A stretch of DNA of 64,000 nucleotides, taken from contig CAVUWX010000010.1 of NCBI GenBank assembly GCA_963745205.1, positions 24,936 through 88,935 on the forward strand. The letters are read 5' to 3'. The stretch is from Hyphomicrobium_A sp963745205 (GTDB taxonomy: Bacteria > Pseudomonadota > Alphaproteobacteria > Rhizobiales > Hyphomicrobiaceae). This document shows positions 27,371 to 36,808 of the stretch, piece after piece. The position numbers and the translations under genes are program-made. The notes beneath the pieces are model-generated. The model did not search any database, was not told the DNA's origin, and worked only from the letters and a program-made list of their open reading frames with translations. Each line of letters begins with the position of its first letter. Positions within the stretch are counted from its first letter, which is position 1.

Positions 27371-27755
27371 ATGGCAGATCGCAGGCTCATCTCCTCGGGC
27401 TCGCCGTTCGAAAAGCAAATCGGCTATTCGCGCGCCGTCGTCGCCGGCCCGTGGGTGTTCATGTCGGGCACGACCGGTTTTGACTACAAGTCGATGACCA
27501 TCTCCGACAACATCATCGAGCAGGCAGAGCAGTGCTTCCGCAACGTCGCCGGGGTGCTCGAGCAGGCGGGCACCTCGTTCGCCGACGTCGTGCGCATCAC
27601 CTACCTGCTGACGCGGCGCGAGGATTTCGAACCGCATCTGGCCGGTGCTGCAGCGCTACCTCGGCGAGGTCCGCCCCGCCTGCACCATGATCGTCGCCGG
27701 ATTGCTCGACCCGCGCATGCTGATCGAGGTCGAGGTGACGGCCTTCAAGGCCTGA
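27371..27755 (+). CDS. ridA: RidA-family enamine/imine deaminase, apparent frameshift
   Basis: RidA/YjgF proteins hydrolyse reactive enamines and imines from PLP enzymes. Residues 1-~92 are normal (ISSGSPFEKQIGYSRAVVAG, VFMSGTTGFD, VRITYLLTRREDFEP). At about 27640 the frame changes: the original frame becomes nonsense, while the next frame continues WPVLQRYLGEVRPACTMIVA and ends TAFKA at TGA 27753-27755. One extra base around GAACCGCATCTGG would explain it. Full-length product is ~127 residues if corrected. Confidence 0.85.
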
Positions 27756-27783
27756 ACCTCCCGCGAGTTGAAGGGTGCCGGCC

Positions 27784-28059
27784 ATGCGCACAGTCCGGGT
27801 GAGGGTCGAGGGGTGCGTGCAGGGAGTAGGCTACCGCGCGTTCGTTGAGCGCAATGCTCTCGCCCTGGGGCTCGATGGCTGGGTGCGCAACCGCCGCGAT
27901 GGCACGGTCGAGGCGATGTTCCAGGGGCCGGACGAAACTATCGATGAGATGCTCATCCTCTGCCGGCGCGGGCCGTCTGCTTCCGCCGTCACAAGCCTCG
28001 AGACGATCGGGGAAGGCGCTGGTGCGCTCACCGGGTTCGAGGTGCGGCCGACGGCGTGA
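27784..28059 (+). CDS. acyP: Acylphosphatase
   Basis: A 91-residue acylphosphatase, hydrolysing carboxyl-phosphate bonds of acyl phosphates. The active-site segment GCVQGVGYRAFVERNA supplies the catalytic Arg, and GWVRNRRDGTVEA the catalytic Asn. Two ATG codons (27775, 27784) are available; the second fits the family start (MRTVRVRVEG). Ends five bases from the convergent LysR gene. Confidence 0.92.
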   Translation: MRTVRVRVEGCVQGVGYRAFVERNALALGLDGWVRNRRDGTVEAMFQGPDETIDEMLILCRRGPSASAVTSLETIGEGAGALTGFEVRPTA

Positions 28060-28063
28060 CGCA

Positions 28064-28915
28064 TTATCGGGCGAATTTGGCGGCCTGGCGCTTCAGGCTG
28101 CTCAAGAACGGCTCATAAGCCTCCTCATTACGCGCCTCCGGATAGACCATGTAGACCGGATAGACGAATTTGCGCGCGCGGCTCGGCTGGCGCAGGCGCC
28201 CGCGGGCGATGTGCGTGCGCACGAGCCGGTGCGGGAAATAGCCCGAGCACTCGTTGGCGAGCAGGTAGTCGATGCCGGCGGAGCCGAGATCGAGATTCAG
28301 CCCGGGGTTGGTGAACTCGGGGTAGGCGGCGGAGTGGTCCTGCTGGAAGTCGGGTCCCCAGTCGATGAACACGTAATCGGCTGAGGAGCGCCGCTGCGTC
28401 GGCGGCACGCTCGTCACCAGCACGAACTCCTCGTCGAAAAGGTGCTCGATCGTGAGCCCCGGCGGCTGCGTCGGACGGTACATAACGGCAAGGTCGAGCG
28501 TGCCCTCGAGGAGCCGCTGCGTCAGCACCGCCGACAAGCCTGCGCTGGCGGAAATCGCGATATCGGGAATGTTGGCACGCAGCCAAGACACCCACTTGAG
28601 CAGGAACCCGTCCCACAGAGCGACCGGAGCGCCGGCAGCCAAGTGGTCGCGGTGCTGATCAGAGAGACCGACTTCCAGCTGCGCGTGCTGCCAGACGCGC
28701 ACGAGTGCCAAAGCATGTTTCTGGAACTGCTCGCCCGCAGCGGTGAGCTCCGCACCCGACTTGGAGCGCTCGAACAGAGGTCGGCCGAGCAGATCCTCGA
28801 GGCCTTTGATGCGCGCAGATACCGTCGACTGGGTGACGTTCATCTTGCGCGCGGCGTCGATGAAGCTCCGGGTCTCGGCAACCATCAGGAAGGTGCGCGC
28901 GAGGTTTACATCCAT
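28064..28915 (-). CDS. LysR-family transcriptional regulator
   Basis: A 283-residue regulator. The N-terminal winged HTH is clear (FLMVAETRSFIDAARKMNVT, QSTVSARIKGLEDLLG, LFERSKSGAELTAAG), followed by a periplasmic-binding-like effector domain from about residue 90. The effector is unknown. A perfect 19-base palindrome with T-N11-A spacing lies 38-56 bases upstream of its ATG, consistent with autoregulation and control of the divergent small genes. Confidence 0.92.
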   Translation of the reverse strand: MDVNLARTFLMVAETRSFIDAARKMNVTQSTVSARIKGLEDLLGRPLFERSKSGAELTAAGEQFQKHALALVRVWQHAQLEVGLSDQHRDHLAAGAPVALWDGFLLKWVSWLRANIPDIAISASAGLSAVLTQRLLEGTLDLAVMYRPTQPPGLTIEHLFDEEFVLVTSVPPTQRRSSADYVFIDWGPDFQQDHSAAYPEFTNPGLNLDLGSAGIDYLLANECSGYFPHRLVRTHIARGRLRQPSRARKFVYPVYMVYPEARNEEAYEPFLSSLKRQAAKFAR

Positions 28916-28952
28916 CGTGCGTGATCGGCTGCAATGTTGCGTTGATGGCTAT

Positions 28953-28971
28953 CTATCGAAATTTTCGATAG
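28953..28971. promoter_or_regulatory. Probable LysR operator palindrome
   Basis: CTATCGAAA and TTTCGATAG flank a central T: a perfect 19-base inverted repeat containing a T-N11-A core. It lies in the divergent region between the LysR gene and the small Lys/Ala-rich gene at 29091, where LysR regulators normally bind. Confidence 0.65.
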
Positions 28972-29090
28972 GGGTCACCGGGAATTTTCATTTGTGGATG
29001 CGTTTGATTCTCACCAAATTGGGGGCGTCCCGACAGAGTCGGAGCGATTCGAACTCGTACCAGCTCGGGGTCACAACGGAAGGACTGACC

Positions 29091-29159
29091 ATGGTCAAGG
29101 CGAAAAAGAAAGCGGCGAAGAAGCCTGCGAAGAAAGCAGCGAAGAAGAAGAAGAGATAG
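29091..29159 (+). CDS. Tiny Lys/Ala-rich basic peptide
   Basis: A 22-residue open frame with AAGGA seven bases before the ATG (MVKAKKKAAKKPAKKAAKKK plus KR). The composition is nearly all Lys, Ala and Pro, like the tail of histone H1-like or HU-extension proteins. It could bind nucleic acid as a free peptide or be a leader; translation is unproven. It sits divergent to the LysR gene and 35 bases before a secreted-protein gene. Confidence 0.45.
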   Translation: MVKAKKKAAKKPAKKAAKKKKR

Positions 29160-29193
29160 TGATCTCTTAACGGAGGTCGCAGGAGAGGCCGTA

Positions 29194-29538
29194 ATGTCCT
29201 CCATGGTCGTTGCGGCACTTGCAATCGCAGTCTTACTCTTATCCCCGCTCGCGCACGCGTCGTCGCTTACCAACCGAAACGGCAAGGACTTCAAGGTCAC
29301 TGTCATCGAGGGGAGAGCGACAAAAGACCAGGTTTTAAAGCCGTCCGCGGCGCTCGAAGGGATCTGTCTCAAAGGCTGCGTGGTCCGCCTCAACGACAGC
29401 GATAACGATGAATACGAGCTCCAGGGCTCGGACGTTGTGTCGATTGAGGATGGCCACCTCTACTACGACGGGCCACCCCCGTCTGCGGTGCCGAAGGCTG
29501 GTGAAGCGGTTCAGCCCTCGAAGCCCGGCGCCAAGTAG
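29194..29538 (+). CDS. Small secreted hypothetical protein
   Basis: A 114-residue protein with signal peptide (VVAALAIAVLLLSPLAHAS). The mature part (SLTNRNGKDFKVTVIEGRA, LKGCVVRLNDSDNDEYELQG, VSIEDGHLYYDGP) looks beta-rich with one conserved-looking CLKGC pair, and a Pro-rich end. No named family. A GGAG-type ribosome-binding site precedes the ATG. A GC-rich hairpin follows, shared with convergent lipB. Confidence 0.65.
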   Translation: MSSMVVAALAIAVLLLSPLAHASSLTNRNGKDFKVTVIEGRATKDQVLKPSAALEGICLKGCVVRLNDSDNDEYELQGSDVVSIEDGHLYYDGPPPSAVPKAGEAVQPSKPGAK

Positions 29539-29555
29539 AGGCAGGCGATGGTTTG

Positions 29556-29591
29556 GGCGCCCGGTTTCCGATGGGGACCGGGCGCCTCCTT
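29556..29591. terminator. Probable bidirectional terminator
   Basis: GGCGCCCGGT (29556-29565) pairs perfectly with ACCGGGCGCC (29577-29586) around an 11-base loop, followed by TCCTTGTTC. It lies between convergent genes; the T-run is weak, so it may act as a simple barrier. Confidence 0.5.
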
Positions 29592-29593
29592 GT

Positions 29594-30343
29594 TCAGGGG
29601 TCTGAGTCCGCCGTTGCCGTCGCCTGCTCTACGCCGATCGGCGCGCGCGCGCCCCGCGAGCGTCCAAAGCAACGCTCGAATTGCCCCCGCAGCACGTTAT
29701 CCACAACTTCCATCGAGGACTGCGCACCAAGGTCGGCAAGGCTGGTGACGCCGTGGCCGGCGATGCCGCACGGCACGATGCCGTCGTAGTGCGATAAATC
29801 GGGGTACACGTTGAGGCTGATCCCGTGCAGGCTTACCCACTTGCGCAAGCGCAAGCCCACCGCCGCGATCTTGTCCTCGGCTCGCGCATCCTTGTCGGGC
29901 CTGCGCACCCAGATGCCGACGCGGCCCTCGCGCGTCTCGCCGGCGACGCCCAATTCGGCTAGCGCAGCGATGACCCATCGTTCGAGCGCGGCGACAAAGG
30001 CGCGCACGTCGCCGCCGCGCTGCCTGACGTCGAGCATAAGGTACACCACGCGCTGTCCGGGACCATGATAGGTGAACCTGCCCCCGCGCCCCGTCCGGTG
30101 CACGGGGAAGCGGTCGGGATCGAGCAGCTCCGCGTCTCGGGCGGAGGAGCCGGCGGTGTAGAGGGGCGGGTGCTCGAGCAGCCAGACGAGCTCGGGCGCG
30201 CGGCCCGCGGCGATGGCCTCGGCGCGCGCCTCCATGGTGCGCACGGCAGCGAGGTAGTCGACGGGGCTGGTGCTTACGGCCCACTCGACCTCCGGCAGGA
30301 CGCGCGGGGTCGTGGGGAGCACAAAGGCCTGACCTGGCTTCAT
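29594..30343 (-). CDS. lipB: Lipoyl(octanoyl) transferase
   Basis: A 249-residue octanoyltransferase moving octanoyl from ACP to lipoyl domains of 2-oxoacid dehydrogenases and GcvH. Diagnostic segments are WLLEHPPLYTAGSSA, TGRGGRFTYHGPGQRVVYLM, KIAAVGLRLRKWVSLHGISL (catalytic Lys in KIAAVG) and HYDGIVPCGI with the catalytic Cys. The C-terminal ~25 residues are extra and variable. Last backbone protein gene before the tRNA. Confidence 0.95.
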   Translation of the reverse strand: MKPGQAFVLPTTPRVLPEVEWAVSTSPVDYLAAVRTMEARAEAIAAGRAPELVWLLEHPPLYTAGSSARDAELLDPDRFPVHRTGRGGRFTYHGPGQRVVYLMLDVRQRGGDVRAFVAALERWVIAALAELGVAGETREGRVGIWVRRPDKDARAEDKIAAVGLRLRKWVSLHGISLNVYPDLSHYDGIVPCGIAGHGVTSLADLGAQSSMEVVDNVLRGQFERCFGRSRGARAPIGVEQATATADSDP

Positions 30344-30489
30344 ACCCGTAGATGTAAGGGTGCGGAGCCTGCGCTGGCTATACCCGGCGCCCTACCTTGC
30401 GCGCGCCGATAGGGCCGAAAAATGGGGGCGGAGCCTACGCTTGTTCCGCGCGAGCGAGTTCGATATATGAGCGTTCGTTCTCCCGGCAT

Positions 30490-30575
30490 GCGGTCGTGGC
30501 GGAATTGGTAGACGCACTACCTTGAGGTGGTAGCGCCCAAAAGGCGTGGAGGTTCGAGTCCTCTCGACCGCACCA
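30490..30575 (+). tRNA. tRNA-Leu (anticodon GAG)
   Basis: The acceptor stem GCGGTCG/CGACCGC, D-arm GGCGGAATTGGTAGACGC and T-arm GGAGGTTCGAGTCCTC are readable. The anticodon stem CTACC/GGTAG encloses loop TTGAGGT, giving anticodon GAG. The long variable arm (GCGCCCAAAAGGCGT) is typical of tRNA-Leu, and CCA is encoded at the end. A tyrosine recombinase starts 122 bases downstream, so this tRNA is the probable integration site of the following island. Confidence 0.96.
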
Positions 30576-30643
30576 GTTAAAACCAAACCATCGCGCACCC
30601 CGTTGATCCATCAAAACGTCCTGCATTTGCAGGCGCTTGGTGC

Positions 30644-30690
30644 GGATGGCGTTAAGCCACTTGCTACACAAACTTGCTACACAAGCTTGT
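30644..30690 (+). repeat. Short TGCTACACA repeats upstream of the integrase
   Basis: ACTTGCTACACAA occurs twice in tandem, 15 bases apart, just before the integrase start. A related copy in reverse orientation lies at 63939-63966. The location between tRNA and integrase suits recombinase arm sites, but no function is shown. Confidence 0.4.
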
Positions 30691-30697
30691 GGACGAG

Positions 30698-32503
30698 ATG
30701 GCGAAATATCCCGGTCTGGTGAAGCGTGGCGTGCGTGGCGTCTATCAGTTTCGACGCCGGGTGCCCACCGTGCTCGTCCCGAGCCTCGGTAAGCGCGAAC
30801 TCATTGTCTCACTGAACACGGCTGATCTGGAAACCGCGATAGAGCGCTGGGCGCGGGAGGACGCCAAGGCGCGCAAGCTATTTCGCGTGCCGAACAGCCA
30901 GGGCGGCGAGCCAAATGCGAGCGTTATCAGAGCGCTGAGCGGTGACACGTTCGAGACGATTGACGAAGCGTGCGACTACTACTACCGGCTTAACGTCAAG
31001 ATTGAGCAAGACTTCCGTGTAGAACACACTAGACACGCCTTCAAGGATGTCGATGCCTTCTGGTCCGGCCAGGTCATCCAATTGCCGGAACAGTTGCCCT
31101 CAGATCGAAATGGCGTGGCCTTGGTTCTGGCGCAGGCTTATCGCGAACGCCTGCAACGTCAGCAGACAATGCTCAAGGCGAGCCTCGCGGTGTTCGATCT
31201 GAGGGTTATCTACACGCTCGCTTTCCAGGTATTCGCGGAAGAAGCATGCGACGACGCTGAACTTCTGACGGGCCTGATGCGCACTTACGTGCGGTTCGTT
31301 GATGACTTGCTCGCCGATGATGCCCTGTTAATAGAGAGCGATCCCACAAAAGAACGACCAGCGCCCGCTGGGGCGCCGTCTCAGGGTCCACTCATGTCTG
31401 CCGTCCTGCCAGATTGGGTCAATCAAAGGACGAAGTCGGAGTCCAATGGCAAGAAATCCCGCCGACCGTGGAGTGGGGAGCGCCGCGACACCTGCGAAGC
31501 GGTAATGCGCGACTTCATCGACCTTGTAGGTGACCGGCCAATCGGCAGCTACGAAAAAGCGGATGCTCGCGCCTTTAAGAAGGCATTGCTGGCGTTGCCC
31601 TCTAATTGGATGAAGCGGAAGGCGCTCCGCGACCTATCCTTCGCCGAGGCCGCGAGGGAGGCGGAAAGGCTTGGGCTTGAGCCTCAGGACGACAAGACCG
31701 TCAACAAAAAGCTCGGGATCGTTCAGCAGGCGTTTAAGTACATTGTCTTGGAACATGACCAACCATCACGCAACCCATTCGAAGGCGTATTGCTTGAGCT
31801 TGAGAGCGACGCGATTGGGGAGAAAGACCCATTCACACTTTCCGATCTAAAGGCGATCTTCAGTTCGCCGCCGTTCACAGGTGCGAAGTCAGAGACTAAT
31901 TGGACCACACCTGGCAACGCGGTGCTGAGACAGTCAGAGAAATTCTGGCTTCCGTTGCTTGGGTTATGGACGGGCGCACGGTTGAATGAACTCTGCCAGC
32001 TTACGGCGGCACACGTTCGCCAACATGGGAAGGTGCACTACATCGCGCTCACTAGCGACTTGCGGCTTAAAAACAAAGCCTCGGTCCGCAACGTTCCGCT
32101 TCACAGCGCACTTGTCGAGCTGGGCTTCTTGGAGTTTGTCGCAGCCTGCAAAGAGGGCGAGCGACTATTTCCAAATCTCCCGCAACATAAAACGGGCCGC
32201 TACTCTGACGCTGCCGGGAAGATGTTCAACCAACTCTTGGACTCCCTAGAGATCAAGCGACCAAAGATGGACTTTCATTCCTTTAGGCACACCTTCAGCG
32301 ACGCTTGCGAACAGTCGGACGTAGATTCTGTCGCGGAGCAGAGAATCCTTGGACACACCCTCAAGGGGCAGGCGGGGCGGTACGGCCAAAATTACGCCGC
32401 CGAGCAACGCGACATGAAGCTGCTCCTACGCAGAAACCGTGAATTGCAGAAGCTTAAATTCGCTGGTCTGGACCTAAGTCATCTGACGGGTCAGAGAGGC
32501 TAG
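30698..32503 (+). CDS. Tyrosine recombinase (phage/island integrase)
   Basis: A 601-residue integrase. The N-terminal part (LVKRGVRGVYQFRRRVPTVL) is the DUF6538-type arm-binding segment found in proteobacterial island integrases. The C-terminal catalytic domain has the first Arg in WTGARLNELCQL, HSFRH for His-x-x-Arg, LGHTLKG, and a Tyr in RYGQNYA (residues ~430-570). It probably inserts the island at the adjacent tRNA-Leu. ATG at 30698 is preferred to a TTG eight codons upstream. Confidence 0.92.
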   Translation: MAKYPGLVKRGVRGVYQFRRRVPTVLVPSLGKRELIVSLNTADLETAIERWAREDAKARKLFRVPNSQGGEPNASVIRALSGDTFETIDEACDYYYRLNVKIEQDFRVEHTRHAFKDVDAFWSGQVIQLPEQLPSDRNGVALVLAQAYRERLQRQQTMLKASLAVFDLRVIYTLAFQVFAEEACDDAELLTGLMRTYVRFVDDLLADDALLIESDPTKERPAPAGAPSQGPLMSAVLPDWVNQRTKSESNGKKSRRPWSGERRDTCEAVMRDFIDLVGDRPIGSYEKADARAFKKALLALPSNWMKRKALRDLSFAEAAREAERLGLEPQDDKTVNKKLGIVQQAFKYIVLEHDQPSRNPFEGVLLELESDAIGEKDPFTLSDLKAIFSSPPFTGAKSETNWTTPGNAVLRQSEKFWLPLLGLWTGARLNELCQLTAAHVRQHGKVHYIALTSDLRLKNKASVRNVPLHSALVELGFLEFVAACKEGERLFPNLPQHKTGRYSDAAGKMFNQLLDSLEIKRPKMDFHSFRHTFSDACEQSDVDSVAEQRILGHTLKGQAGRYGQNYAAEQRDMKLLLRRNRELQKLKFAGLDLSHLTGQRG

Positions 32504-32796
32504 CCGACAAAGCAACCCCATTGCGTAGCGCGCAGCCGCAGTCACCGCTTCCCTTCGACGAAGTCGAACACCCGAAACTCGGACGGCCAAGTCTTGAAAA
32601 GAACAAATGATGATCGAATTGTAAACGCGGCAATACGGGCTCGAGCCTAATCATTGGCGGCAGCGTCGAGTAACAGAAGATGTTAAGGAAGGTTAACAGC
32701 GTTAATAAATGATTTAACGAAGCTTAAAAGACGCCAACCTTGAATATATTTATGGAAGTACCACATTTCATGCTTGTACTTCATTGAGGGAAGGCC

Positions 32797-33042
32797 ATGA
32801 GATCAAACCCAATATTGCGCGCCGAAGATGTCTCGATTCTGCGCGGTCGATCCACGGTGACGCTGTGGCGCAATGTGCGAGACGGCGTCTTCCCCGAGCC
32901 GACGCGCGAGGACAGGAGAGTTGGATGGAAGCGCTCGGTGATCGAGCAGTGGCTGCGCGAGCAAGAAGCGAAGCTCAGGAACGAGCACCAGCGGATTCGT
33001 GCGCAGCTCGATCAGTTGTGTGACGCGAAGCAAACTGACTGA
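32797..33042 (+). CDS. AlpA-family phage regulatory protein / excisionase
   Basis: An 81-residue MerR-like HTH protein: SILRGRSTVTLWRNVRDGVF, then PEPTREDRRVGWKRSVIEQW and a basic coiled end. AlpA-type proteins activate excision or element promoters in P4-like islands. It follows a 293-base AT-rich spacer containing several GTTAA/TTAAC motifs (32676-32722) that may be its binding region. The gene sits between integrase and primase, as in satellite elements. Confidence 0.8.
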   Translation: MRSNPILRAEDVSILRGRSTVTLWRNVRDGVFPEPTREDRRVGWKRSVIEQWLREQEAKLRNEHQRIRAQLDQLCDAKQTD

Positions 33043-33063
33043 CGATGTGATTGGAAGATTGGA

Positions 33064-33109
33064 AGATTGGTGATTAGGCAATTCATAGATTGGTGATTGG
33101 TCAATTCTT
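33064..33109. repeat. Tandem 23-base repeat, iteron-like
   Basis: Two adjacent 23-base copies (33064-33086 and 33087-33109) beginning AGATTGGTGATT and differing at three positions, with further GATTGG words just before and after. They lie ~210 bases ahead of the primase gene, a position typical of an origin in P4-like elements. Confidence 0.5.
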
Positions 33110-33149
33110 GATTGTATCCGGCTGATCGGCAGAAAACCCACTCGATTCG

Positions 33150-33180
33150 AAAAAAGGCCCGGCGTCGATAACGCCGAGCC
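33150..33180 (-). terminator. Left-facing rho-independent terminator
   Basis: On the minus strand GGCTCGGCGT pairs with ACGCCGGGCC (one mismatch, loop TATCG) and is followed by six T. It would stop leftward transcripts, yet no leftward protein gene lies to its right within the 137 bases before the primase start. Confidence 0.65.
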
Positions 33181-33317
33181 GAAGCTGTGTGAAGTTCAAA
33201 ACACGTAACAGTGAGCACTACTGCGTCCGCGTGCAGGTTATGTAGGCTCTTCGGCGAAGAGTTTCAATAGCAGAAAGGCGGTGAAATGTAGAATTCTGCG
33301 TAGGAAAGGAAAGTACT

Positions 33318-36300
33318 ATGACTACAGAGCTTGATTTTGCCGCCTTCCAGGATATGGAGAGGAATGGTCTGAATCCCGGCGAATGGTCGGTGGGTTGGAA
33401 GGAGGGTTGGCCGAGAGGTGGAAAGCGCGCGCAATACAAGCGCTACGAGTTGCATCTTGCTGCGAAACATGGCGTTGCTCTTGCCGATCCGGCAACGCCC
33501 ATCGTCATCGCCACCACAGGCAACCTCGCCGACAAATTCCCCAATTGGCAGAACATCAGCACCGACTGGTCGGATTTGAAAGCGGTCTTCCTTAATCACG
33601 AAGGATGGGCAGAGTGCGAAACGAAAGAGGAAGCTTCCGCGTTCTGCGGTGTTGAGCTGCTCGCCGACACACGTGGTCACCGCAATCGCAATAACAAGAG
33701 CGTTGTAGCAAGTTATCTAGAAATCAGCGACCACGATGACGGTCAAACGATGGCTGAAAGCGAGGCAATTGCCCAGCGCAATTGCAAGGAAACGGTGATC
33801 GTCCCGACATTCAACTTTGGTGCGACAAAAATCGCCTTCAGGCGCGATGAGTACATCAAATGGGCGAAAGCCAGCAACAAGCCGGTCGAGATGACGGAGG
33901 CGCTGGGCCGCGAGTATCTCGAATCAACAGGCAAACTGCTGCCGCGCTTCGCTCGCACGGCGACTTACGACGGCGCCCCGCCTTTTCACGATCCTAAGGA
34001 CGGTTTCGTTTACGTGTTCGGCACGATGCCCCGTGAAAAGCACCGTTGCCTCAGACCGCGCAAATCCTCGTTGGTTGTTGCTGAGTACATGACGGGCGAC
34101 ACGACCCATCAGCACGTTATCGACGCATTCAAAGAGGCAACAGGTAAGAGCCTAAAGAGTCTCGGGGGTACGTTCGATCCGGCGTGCACCGATCTCGCAC
34201 ATGCGTACTATTACGTGGCAAAACCCAAGGACAGATCGCTGCCGAAGCCGATCTACGTCCAGGGTGGGGCCAGCGATTTCAAGCCGTTTTTTGAGGCGGC
34301 GTTGGCAACGGTGAAGGCTAAGCAAGGCTCTAAGCAGCGCTCAACGGCAGGTAGGACAGCTGCGCCAGAGAAGCATGATCACAGTGACAGGCCAGCTCCC
34401 GTCGAATGTGCGGGCCGTGACCTTGTGGCTTGGTACGTCCATCAGAAGAGCTTCGATTTCGAAGGATTATTCGCGGCCCAAGGGCTCGTGAAGGGCGACC
34501 GCGCAGTGGGCGGAGTCTTCGTTGAGTGCTTCCACGATAACCACAGCGGGAACGATAGCGAAACGTTCCTTGTGAATAGCGATGGAGAAAAAGGCTTTGC
34601 GCTTCATTGCAGTGGTGCGTCTGGTGGCTGTCCCGAAATCACGGACAGGCTGGCTAGGCTCGCGAAGTACGTCGAAGCGGGCAAAATCGATATTGAAGAC
34701 CTTGAAAATCCCGAGTACGGCGGCGGACCCATCCCGTTGGTCAAGCCGACGAAGGATGCGATACGCGCCGAAATCGTCAAGCTCGATGAAAAGTCCGGTT
34801 CAGACGATCTTGATGCCGTCGCTGAGTTGATCGCGCGCCTTGGCGATGAACTGTTCGACGAAGAAGCATACGACCTTGTGTGCACACGCACTGGCAAGCG
34901 AGTGAAGAGCGCTCTGCGAAAAAAGATCGCGGCACTTCGCCGAGAGGCACGCAGTCAGTCGCACAAGCAAGTGGCCGAGAAGGTTTCCTGCGATACGCAT
35001 GAATTGTTCTGCGATTGGGACATGCAGGGTGAAGCGTTCGCTGACACTTGCGAAAAGGTCATCCAGTCCGTGATTACTGCGAATGCTATTGAGCCGCGCC
35101 TGTTCGCGATGGGGCAAGGGCCATCCCGCCTCGTGAAGGATGGCATAACTGGACAGCTTGTTGCCGAGCCGCTTTGCACTTCATCGATGCGACACGAGAT
35201 CGGGCAGGTCGCGCGATTTGTGCGTATGACAAAAAAAGATGGCACCAAAGACTTTCCCGTGCCGGATGCAATCGCTCAGCACGTTAGCAATACTCCGAAC
35301 ATTCCGCTTCCGATACTGCTCGCAATCACGGATGTACCCTTCTTCGACCGTGGCGGCACCCTGGTCACAAAGCCCGGCTATCACGCGGCAAGCAAAATAT
35401 ACTACCAACCGCCGGAAGGGTTCGCACTTGCTCCCATACCAGACGCCCCCACCGATGAGGACATCGAGTTCTGCGAAAGTTCTCTTGTTCGAGGCTGTCT
35501 GCGACATACCGTTCAACGACGCGCCGGAGCTTGACCCGCAAGGAAAGGGAGAGTCGTCGAGAGCGAATTGGATTGGCAAAACTCATTCAGCCTTTCGTGC
35601 GGCAGATGATCGGTGAAGAGCCGTGCCCGATGCATCTCACGCAGAAACCGAAGCAGCGTACCGGAGCATCGTTGCTGACGAAGGTGTACTCCGAAATTGC
35701 GTTTGGATGTCCTCCGGCATTCGAAACGGCTAAGCCGGATGAGGCAGAGCAGCAGAAGACGATCATCACTCACCTGAAGTCAGGATCACGGCACATCGTG
35801 ATCGACAACTGGCCCAACGGTAAGGCGTTCGATAGCCCGACAGCTGCCTCGCTCGTGACCGGTTACATTTACAAGGGCCGCCTACTAGGGACCAATGAGT
35901 TCGTATGCGCGCCGTGGACAGGTGTCTTTGATCTCAACGGCAACAATGTGCAGCTATCCGATGAGTTGCGAGAGCGCACAATTCTGGTGCGGCTCGATGC
36001 GGCAATGGAGAACCCGAATGACCGCACGCAGTTCACACACCCTGACTTGATCTCTTGGGTGAAGGCCAACCGTCCGCAGCTAGTCCGCGCTGTGCTAATC
36101 CTCGTCCAGGCTTGGATTGCGCGAGGCAAGAAGCCGTGGAGCGGAAGACCCCTCGGCGGCTTCGAAGCCTATTGCAGTATCATTGGCGGCGTACTTGAGT
36201 GCGCGGGCATAGAAGGTTTTCTTAAAAACCGCCAGCTTCTGCGCACGTCGGTTGGTTCGGCCGACGACGGCTTCAAAGGATTTGTGCAGATTTGGTGGAA

Positions 36301-36616
36301 GACGTTTAGGGATGCTCGGCTCAAAGTAGGTGCGCTCGACTTCAAAGCCTCAGCCGATGATTACCATAAAGACCCTGACTACGCTAAGTCACATGAGATC
36401 AAGACGCTCCTGGACCTTTACCTTGCAAACTCGGACGAGATCAATCTTGGTTTCAATGGATGGGCCAAGACCGGCTGGCAAAAGGGCATGGGCGCCCAGC
36501 TCACCGCCCACAAGGATCAGGTTTTTGATCTTGATGACGGAACGCGCGTGCGTGTCGTCTACCGGAAGCCTGAAGGGCAAGGGCAGCGCGCCTACCTCGT
36601 GCGGCTCGCGGGATAG
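33318..36616 (+). CDS. Large primase/helicase-type replication protein, two apparent frameshifts
   Basis: Read across three frames (33318-~35470, ~35470-~35570, ~35570-36616) this is one ~1,095-residue protein. The first ~700 residues include a Cys-containing region (LHCSGASGGCPE) and charged linkers. The C-terminal third resembles the AAA+ domain of integrative-element helicase/primase proteins: ITDVPFFDRGGTLVTKPGYH, IVIDNWPNGKAFDSP, LGTNEFVCAPWTGVFDLNGN, LSDELRERTILVRLDA, HPDLISWVKANRPQLVRAVL. The expected Walker A GTGK is RTGAS here. Each frame change equals one extra base. Probably replicates the island. Confidence 0.7.
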
Positions 36617-36662
36617 ATACGCTGCCTCGCGCGGTAACTCGCGCGGAAAGGTGCTCCAAATG

Positions 36663-36808
36663 CCCGAACTCGCTTGGCTCGCGGGGTAAAGATGACTCTA
36701 CAGAAGAGGAAAATTCCAACGAAGAATTAGTTGCGGTACCTGGATATTGTTTTAGCCCACACACACCACCGACGTCCGTAAATACCCCGCGAGCCAAGCG
36801 AGTACGGG
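36663..36808. repeat. 26-base inverted repeat pair
   Basis: Arms at 36663-36688 and 36783-36808 match over 26 bases with one mismatch (21 bases perfect: 36668-36688 vs 36783-36803; arm core CTTGGCTCGCGGGG). The 94-base spacer has no gene, and there is no flanking target duplication. In the 879-base gene-poor gap after the primase. Confidence 0.6.

Noticed and set aside
33044..33118. CRISPR-like short repeats
   Set aside because: Only two tandem copies without spacers; more like iterons.
36663..36808. Insertion sequence
   Set aside because: No transposase and no flanking target duplication; only the inverted repeat is supported.
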